Part shown: positions 56,001-64,000 of the stretch, piece after piece | Layout of the letters: every line of letters begins with the position of its first letter | Position numbering within the stretch: the first letter of the stretch is position 1 | Assembly (NCBI GenBank): GCA_000697475.1 | Contig: JNEU01000871.1 | Coordinates: 1 to 64,000, forward strand | Direction: 5' to 3' | Length of the DNA: 64,000 nt | From: Lichtheimia corymbifera B2541 | Taxonomy: Eukaryota; Mucoromycota; Mucoromycetes; Mucorales; Lichtheimiaceae | Program-made: the position numbers and the translations under genes | The notes under the pieces: model-generated | Told to the model about the DNA's origin: nothing | The model's database searches: none | Seen by the model: only the letters and a program-made list of their open reading frames with translations

Positions 56001-59000
56001 ACATACCACCACAGACATGATCTTTTTGCCATTAAAGTCGCAGCAGAGGAGCTCGTTGTTGGATGGGTTATGTAACGCGAGATACTTGACAAAACCCTTG
56101 ACGCGGATAACAGCAAGACGTAAACGAGGAGGAGCTACAAGGGGTGAATGTGAGTAAAATAGTAATAGCGCATCTGGGGTATCTACCTACCACGTTGAAG
56201 AGGGAAGTATTCATAAAGATCAAGGCTATCGACACGCTGATGGCGAGGCTCGACATAATGAAGGGTGACAGGGTTGGTGGTGACCATGAAAAGCGAGCCA
56301 TCGTCGAGTGCAGCAACATCCAAGGCTTCACCACGCGTTGGGACGGTAAAGTTGTATAATTGCTCGGAAAATACAGTAGATCGACCTTCGCGGCGTTCAA
56401 GCTGCTTCACCTTCTTTCCTGTTTCCAGGTCCCAACCACCCTACATGAGATATCAGCACTTATATCCTTTTTCCATGATGCTGTGTATGATACTTACTCG
56501 AACAGCCATGCTAGATTTTTCTACCTTGACCTCCTTCTTGCTTGCTTGGGGCACTCGCGTCCATTTTTCACACAAAAGAGGTTCACCAAGCTCGACAATA
56601 TCACCGAGGCTCATTGAGAAATCCGACTCCAGACCCACTGGAATACCATGTTTCTCGAAAATCTCGATCAGGAGCTCTTTGGATGCTTGGTCGTATTGAT
56701 CAAAGTCGAAAACATTCTGCATGATCTTAGAGATGCCTTCTCCTGGATAAGTCTATCAAGTGTTTAATGAGCAACTTGCACGTATACAAAATTTCGATAG
56801 CTGCAATTACCTGCAAGTGGAGAACAATATTGACCAGTTCACGTGTTGAATAAGGATAGGAAATGAGACTACCAGGACAAGTTAGTCAACTGCCATCCAA
56901 TACCTATGGTGATGATCCTTACCCCTCATCCACTAGTTTACGTAGATCAGTGAAGGCGCTTGAAAGCTTTTCCAGCATGTCTTCAGGAACATCAGGACCG
57001 TATTTTCGCAATAAATACATCTACGTATGGGGCATAAGAATTCCTTCCATGTCGTCGTATTTGCCAAAATATACCTCAGATGACTTGTCAGGGTTATCCA
57101 CTGCATGGCTATAGAATAGATCGAGTAAGTAAGGTAGCCGACAATTACTTCAAGATTACTTACCAGCTAAAGACATCACCGATTTCACGATAAAAGTCAT
57201 TGCCTAAGTATCATTCAATTAGTCTCGTAATCCACAATCAATAATGAGACAAAGAACCATACCAAGGAAGGGATAACCTAAATAGGAATAACAATATCCA
57301 CATTAGCATTCAATCTCATACAAGGGGCATTGAACCAACCTGGTCGATTTGCCAAAACAATCATTCGGAAATTCTAATTAGGAAAGTTGTTATAAGCATA
57401 AATGTCACGTAGTCTTCGAGACAATGAAACTTACAGGATGGATAAGCACATAGCGATCGCCTTCTTGGACATCAGATTCCTTGGATACGATACGTCGTCC
57501 ATCTCCTAGCACCATTTGGCCATCCTCCACAAGACTCTTTAGCACGGCAGTGACATAGGTAGGAGCCTTGTCAGCCTCGTCGATAACAAGAATTGTGCCT
57601 GTAGGCAAAAGTAAGCAAAACATCAATGCCTTTTTTTTTGACAAATCAAATACCATTTTGTACAGCCTTGACGAGAGGTGAATCTTCAAATATCAAGACA
57701 CCATCGCGGATGGCAGGAGTCGTGGTCAAGCTCTGGACAGTGCTATCACGATGAAGCTGGATATATTCACGAGGCAATTGCAAGAGCTGCAAAAAGTAAT
57801 CTGCCAACTTGTTCTTGCCAACACCCTGGTTACCAATAAGCAGCAAATGATCGCCTTTAAAAGATGCATCAGTTGAATAGCAGTGAAATAGCATGCATCT
57901 TTTTTTATACATACCAAGTTGATAATCCTTCAACATTTCTCGCAAGATCTCAGTATGAGCGGGATTTTCATGGAAGACCACATTAGGGATCAACATGGGA
58001 TCGCCATTCTTGAAAACAGGTTCGACCACGTTGCCAATACGGATTTGTTGTGGGTTATCACGCGAAGGCAACACCTCGATTTGAAGCTTCTCAAGGTCGA
58101 TTTCGTCCTTTGGTGGATAGATTCCATTTGCAACCATCACTTCATGAAGCACTGTTCTGGCGGCTGTCGGCATGAATCGGGAAAGAGCAGCCTTATGGAT
58201 CGTCTTGTAGAGGTTTTCATCATCAAAGTAGGCGAGATGGCGACAAATACGAATAAGCTGACGTGTTGACAAGGCACTCGATAGCATGCGAATAGTCTCA
58301 TCCTTATCACGGCGCAGACGTCTGGCAAACATCAGCAGCTGTCTTAGCTTATCTTCATTCACACCAGGTGAGAGCATCTTGAGCACTTGTTGTTCTTCCT
58401 ACATGTGCGCGTGTGAGTAAAGCAAATACGTCAAGTTGGCTATTGTTTTCTTTACCTCGGATGGAAGGCTGTCGACGACGACAAAATGGAACATGGATAA
58501 AATCTCGGCAGTCAACCAAGCTCCAGCCTTGGCATCGCTTTGGCCACTCACACCAGCACGAGCAAGAGCGATGATTCTAAACGAGGGGTGGATCGGAATC
58601 AAGCGCTTGGCATCCATATCATCGATGGTAAACTTGTTCTTTTTCATCAACTTTTCATAACGGTGAGAGCTGATCAAACGTGTTCCATCAGGTAGCTGGG
58701 TTTCCCGTTCATTGACTAGGCGCTGAAGTGTGTTCAAGGTGCCATATGATAATGCCTCGATGCCATCGAGCACAGCCAAGTGGCCACGAATAGCGGCTTC
58801 GACCAAAAGGGAATTCTATAGCAAATTTGTGAGTATCTTGTATCATAATCAATAAAGGAAAACTTACATCCCAAACGGTGTCACCGGTGGGTGTGGTGGA
58901 TCGTCGTTGAAGCAGATCACGCGAAGACATATCACGGTATAGAGGGATGTAATCAATTGTATAACCAAGATTGCGTGCAACTATATACACATTATATCAA

Positions 59001-60778
59001 TCATCCTGGTTCACCCGGCATGTTTGCAAATAATACTTACAGTGTCGAACCAATGCAGACTTTCCTACACCCTTGTGTGTGCCAATCAAGCAGATATCAT
59101 TTCCACCAGCGTGCACCAGCATCATGGATGTAAAAATGTCACGGTGATAAGGAGTTTCAACAAAGAATTCGGCAGGACTGAAAGGATTGGGCCCACATGC
59201 AATAGAAAGACCAATCGGCATCTTATCCACGTGAGAAAAGGTTGCAATGGCACGATGAACATAGGCGCTCTCATCCACAGATACTGTTGGACGATGTGGA
59301 TCAATATTTCGAAGCTCGTATCCTGAGAATGTTTGATTGACCTCTTCATGCGCTTCCACAATACGACCTCGTACACCAAATCGTCGATATGCTGCTTCAA
59401 TAACACCAAGCTGTTCCAGATCGCATGTTGGAAGGAGCGGATATGGATAAAGAAGATCGACAAGGAAGCGTGGATGAATATCCGGTAATGAAGATAAGAG
59501 TGCTGACAAAGTTTCCACTGTCATTGGGAATTCAGGTACTTCAATCTCGCGGCTTGCACTCTTGTCACGTTGAATACACAATACCAAACTAATAGAAACG
59601 AGACGCTCAACGAGTTGACGATTCGCTTTGTTGTCAGTCAATGCCATGATCTGGTTTACTTGGGTGTTGAAGCTGGGCGCACGGATATCACGAGATTGAA
59701 AGCGAGATCGTAATGGAGGATCCAAAGGATAACCAATATAAGGCGGCACAGGCAATCCTATAAAAAGTATTAGATCATTGTACTTGAACCTCGCCTTTCC
59801 CATCACACACACACACACACACTTACCAAGAGCAAAGACAAGGAATCGATCACTGACTTTATCAAACTTGGAGTATCCATCCACTTTTTCAACATCCTTG
59901 GTCGTAAGGAAACGTCCATCATCCAATCCCATCTCACGGTTCTCCAAAAGGTTGTTCAAGATTGGGAGCACGTTACGTTCGGCTTTCTCAATACCATCCA
60001 ATACAAGGATTCGTCCATTGATAGCAGCACGCACAGCAGCTTGATCCACATAGAAAGAAGTGCCATTCTGAAGTTCTCGGCGTTGCTTGAGATCTGCATC
60101 GGTGACATCCTTGGATAACGCTACATATTCAATCCTTGGGCAATCGCATAAGCATGATGATCATCCGCTCGGTAGATAGCACTCACTCTCTTTGTGTCAT
60201 CTCTGCATATTTCATCACCAATTGTCTACGAAGAGGACCAGGAGGACCGATCAAAAAGATATCTTGGCCAAGCTAAAACGCAACTGTTATCACATGAACC
60301 ATGTTGATGATATGTAATCCTCTTACCTTATCCTTTTGCATCATCCTTATCATTGTCACGCAATGTTGTAAGTAATCCTGGCAATCCAAGCTATCAATAG
60401 CATCACTTACCATCGTAAATGCCGTAATATTTCCTAGAGCAATGCAAGTCAGAAACCACTTGATGCATAATAAATACAGTTCATGTATGTCGTACCTGTG
60501 ATTCTTGATAGAACGGTCCCTCGAGTTCAGGTACAAGCTCTGGGTTGGAAGGAGGAACAATAGGCATAACAACGTCGCCAATGCGCACCGATTTAACATT
60601 AACTAGAGTACCGCCATTGAGCTATCTTTCGAAGGGACACAGTGCTAGTATAAAATATACCCTCATGAATGAGATCGTCTTCCTCGGAATCGGACCAGCC
60701 GCTTTGTGCTTCGGATAGGACTTTGCCTAGTTGTCGTAAACGCCTCCTCGCTTGTTTTTGCTGTTGATTCGTCGACAT
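53064..60778 (-). CDS. VWA8: VWA8, AAA-ATPase with C-terminal VWA domain
   Basis: Large mitochondrial AAA protein. In animals VWA8 lies on the matrix face of the inner membrane; its substrate is poorly known. There are more than 20 short introns; about 1,750-1,800 residues. Three ATPase modules in order: the first has a degenerate P-loop (LIGPPGPLRRQL, no GKS); the second has GTHKGVGKSALV; the third has GNQGVGKNKLAD. Family blocks include NVLPILNNLLENREMGLDDG, PVPPYIGYPLDPPLRSRFQ, TILVIDEADKAPTYVTAVL and FRMIVLANRPGYPFLG. A Gly/Gln/Ser-rich linker (about 54510-54700) precedes the VWA domain, which starts FVFDLSASMFRFN. The DxSxS MIDAS site is intact, followed by IGHSGDGANIEFV and VVVMSDANITQY. 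The first junction is 60661 to 60602 (58-base intron). The basic N-terminus RRRLRQLGK could be a targeting sequence. Confidence 0.95.
54505..54715 (-). repeat. Gly/Gln/Ser-rich repeat-coding tract in VWA8
   Basis: Coding sequence made of near-repeated units giving G-Q-G-Q-G-Q-G and G-S-G-x-G-E-G-S patterns, about 60 residues between the propeller-like C-terminal part and the VWA domain of VWA8. It is in frame and flanked by charged helices, so it is probably a flexible linker created by slippage of short repeats. Confidence 0.8.
59800..59823. repeat. CA dinucleotide microsatellite in a VWA8 intron
   Basis: A CA run of about ten units ending CACTTACC. It sits directly before a splice donor read on the minus strand (TTAC is the complement of GTAA), so it lies inside a VWA8 intron. 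Confidence 0.8.
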
Positions 60779-61293
60779 TGCAGCTGACAAGAAGAAAGAC
60801 AAGTTGCGGGGAAAGGGACCAGCTTTTAAATGATGCCTTATTCTCGTTTAGTCATCAGCTCCAAGGTTGCTGGGTTTCACTTTGTCCTACCTTTCGATCA
60901 TTGTGGAGGTTGTCATCGCAACGAACGAGACCAAAGATGGATACAGTGGATAAGATGATAGGAATAGTAGAATAAAGAGATCGATGAATGCAATAAAGAG
61001 GAGGAAGCCAATCTTAGTCTAAACAATGGACACATAATCCGGGTGATGAGTGGGTGTAATGCATATGTGGATTGCATCTATGACATTTGCCTGCCATCAT
61101 TGTCGGTGAAAGAAAGTGTGCCCCGCATGTGAAAAACCATGACTACACAAAATTGGATATAATATTCACTGCTGCTGATAAAGCTGTATTGCTTATGATC
61201 CGTGAGAAGGAAACACCCATTTCAACATGTAATTTATATACAACAATGAGATATAATAAAACCAGATTACTTTTATGTAAAAAAAGACAATGA
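60779..61293. other. Intergenic region, VWA8 promoter and NKAP 3' flank
   Basis: 515 bases between the VWA8 start and the NKAP stop, both on the minus strand. No coding sequence supported. Confidence 0.35.
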
Positions 61294-62576
<1,283 letters not shown>

Positions 62577-62725
62577 TTGTGTGCTGTTGGAAGGAGGGTG
62601 AAAGAGGTGCACACACACACACACAGACACAGCGCTGCTATTTTACGGCCCGAAAGCCAAATGCTCTTTCTGCGTTGCCCGTTTTGCTCCTACAAGATCA
62701 CCCCCACCCCCTCTCCTTGAGCATA
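62577..62725. promoter_or_regulatory. Short divergent promoter, NKAP / 62726 gene
   Basis: 149 bases between divergent ATGs with an AC dinucleotide repeat at about 62610-62632 and a C-rich run at 62700-62712. Such compact divergent spacing suggests shared control. Confidence 0.4.
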
Positions 62726-64000
62726 ATGGAATCGTTGCGAACGGTGATTTCACGGTTGTTTGCCGATCCACAAGATCCTACAGCCACTGTGAGTTTGTTC
62801 ATCCCATTGTCCTATTCCCACGTGCCCTTCATTCCTTACTTAAACTCATGCTTTACAATAGCCGTTGGAAGACACCAACCGACGATATTGCGGGTAACAA
62901 CGCGCTTCACTTTATATTCTTGACGTGGTCGATATTGATTTGGATATTGTAGTTATTTCAGTCGAAAACCATCCAAGCGTCGACGTGTCAGTTTGCTTCA
63001 CCCAAAGACAGAGCAGGCATATACGGATCAAGTAGCACTCGATGATAGTCCCATGGTTGCATTTCTACTTCAAACAAGTCGTCTTGATTATGATACTTTG
63101 GCCCATGATTTTCTACGTACATGTGTTGTTGGGAATATGGTAAATATCACATGGAAATCAGCCCATTCTACTTCTTACACCTCTTGCTTGTACTTTAGTC
63201 GGAGCAGCTCAAGGTGATCATGCTCAAATATCGGGAGCCGCCTCTTACGTTGGTCAAGACAACCAGACTCATGGCATTTCTCAATCATCTCTTGACTATT
63301 GTTCCTGTTACACCCAAAGCAACCACTGCTTCTGGTGGTCATGGATCATTAACGACTACACCTTTTCCTCTGGGACAGCTATTCGAAGATCTCACTCTGA
63401 CGCTCTCTTTACGACCTGCACCTGGCAACAACAAATCACTCACATTGTCGATATGGGTTGTCACCATCCAATTTATGTTGTCATGCTTGAAAAGCAACTC
63501 ACAGCAAGCATTGTACAATGCAGGAATTGCCACACCTGCCATTCTTGGAATTATCAAACACATCTTGTTGGAATTGACTCGATTGCCTGCCACCAATATG
63601 AATCCTCTTCAGAAGCAATGCTTTTCTTTGGGGAAGCAGATGCTGGATCTATTCCTAGTCCGTGAACATCCAATCAATTCGACATCATCGGATCAAAGCA
63701 GTACAACCTCTGTCCCTATTGGAATTGGCTCAGTCTCTTACTACGACGTCATTGTATCGGTAAGATCTCTCTTTTCTTTTACACAACGAATATAGTATTG
63801 ACATGATATAATAATAGTTCCCAGAGCTATATGGCCATTTCATCAATGAAGCACCTCCAACTACGGGATCCCAGCAGCAACCAACAATAGCCAATCACAA
63901 CGTATGGCTGATGACACTCCAATACATGATCACTTCAATCACACAAGATCATCGTCTCATGGATAAGATCCATACGGTTATGGCAGTAAACATCATCAAG
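62726..64000 (+). CDS. Unrecognised helical protein, cut by the window edge
   Basis: Five exons visible: 62726-62788, 62862-62893, 62953-63139, 63199-63759, 63818 onward, open to the last base. The N-terminus MESLRTVISRLF is followed by a basic patch (FSRKPSKRRRVSLL), a possible nuclear-localisation signal. The rest is hydrophobic-helical with armadillo- or HEAT-like feel: SEQLKVIMLKYREPPLTLVK, LMAFLNHLLTIVPVTP, VVTIQFMLSCLKSNSQQALY, IIKHILLELTRLPATNM and WLMTLQYMITSITQDHRL. This layout could suit a scaffold such as a large Mediator subunit, but that is only a guess. Length and C-terminus are unknown. Confidence 0.8.

Noticed and set aside
60622..60660. 39-base intron for the first VWA8 junction
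   Set aside because: That acceptor (60621) gives the wrong phase; the CTCTAG acceptor ending at 60603 gives a 58-base intron and restores NVKSVRIGDVV.
62577..62630. N-terminal extension of NKAP
   Set aside because: Encoded by an AC microsatellite; the MPSRSRSR start at 62576 fits the family.

Overview
The window looks like nuclear DNA of an early-diverging fungus, most likely Mucoromycota (Mucorales-like). The genes are compact and far apart by yeast standards. Most carry many short introns (about 40-80 bases, GTAAGT/GTATGT-type donors, CTAAC/CTAAT-like branch points, TAG or CAG acceptors). The proteins are a mix of standard fungal genes and genes known mainly from animals and often missing from yeasts: EPG5, KAT14, VWA8, NKAP and a BAG1-type cochaperone. 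The lineage call is inferred from this content, not from a database match. I saw no rRNA, CRISPR array, complete transposon or recognisable tRNA.

Layout. 1-860: decayed coding fragments. 863-1273: a possible small membrane protein. 1399-3052: RAD52. 3053-6499: gene-poor, with broken pieces copied from the 3' part of the next gene. 6500-13.25 kb (-): a giant open frame homologous to the autophagy tether EPG5. 14.1-19.1 kb (-): a tandem pair of paralogous seven-helix membrane proteins of a family I do not recognise. 20.7-24.4 kb (-): a copper P-type ATPase with five metal-binding repeats. 26.1-29.0 kb (+): an ATRX/ARIP4-type SNF2 ATPase. 29.2-30.0 kb (+): BAG cochaperone. 30.1-30.6 kb (-): an acidic low-complexity protein. 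31.1-33.8 kb (+): KAT14-type acetyltransferase, converging on a DDT/WHIM (CECR2-like) chromatin protein at 34.0-35.3 kb (-). 35.8 kb (+): Cmc2. 36.8-39.0 kb (+): TBC RabGAP. 39.8-40.7 kb (-): Nrg1-like zinc-finger protein. 43.3 kb (+): small low-complexity protein. 45.4-47.3 kb (+): MFS monocarboxylate-type transporter. 48.4-51.6 kb (+): DH-BAR RhoGEF. 51.7-52.8 kb (-): unrecognised nuclear-looking protein. 53.1-60.8 kb (-): VWA8. 61.3-62.6 kb (-): NKAP. 62.7 kb to the window edge (+): an unrecognised protein, cut by the boundary.

Functionally this is an ordinary eukaryotic gene neighbourhood, not an operon-like system. Chromatin and repair proteins are common (RAD52, the SNF2 ATPase, KAT14, the DDT/WHIM protein, Nrg1-like, NKAP). 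Trafficking and autophagy (EPG5, TBC GAP, RhoGEF) and mitochondrial factors (Cmc2, VWA8) are also present. Several pairs share short divergent promoters (NKAP/62726 gene, acidic protein/KAT14, DDT protein/Cmc2). Others end tail to tail (BAG/acidic, KAT14/DDT, TBC/zinc finger, RhoGEF/51673 gene).

The most interesting items are the tandem seven-helix pair, a fungal EPG5 with decayed partial copies beside it, a 5-nucleotide micro-exon in the RhoGEF, two GC-AG introns (RAD52 and SNF2), and the side-by-side KAT14 and CECR2-like genes. Exon boundaries below were worked out by hand from splice signals, reading frame and family conservation; they have not been tested against transcripts.
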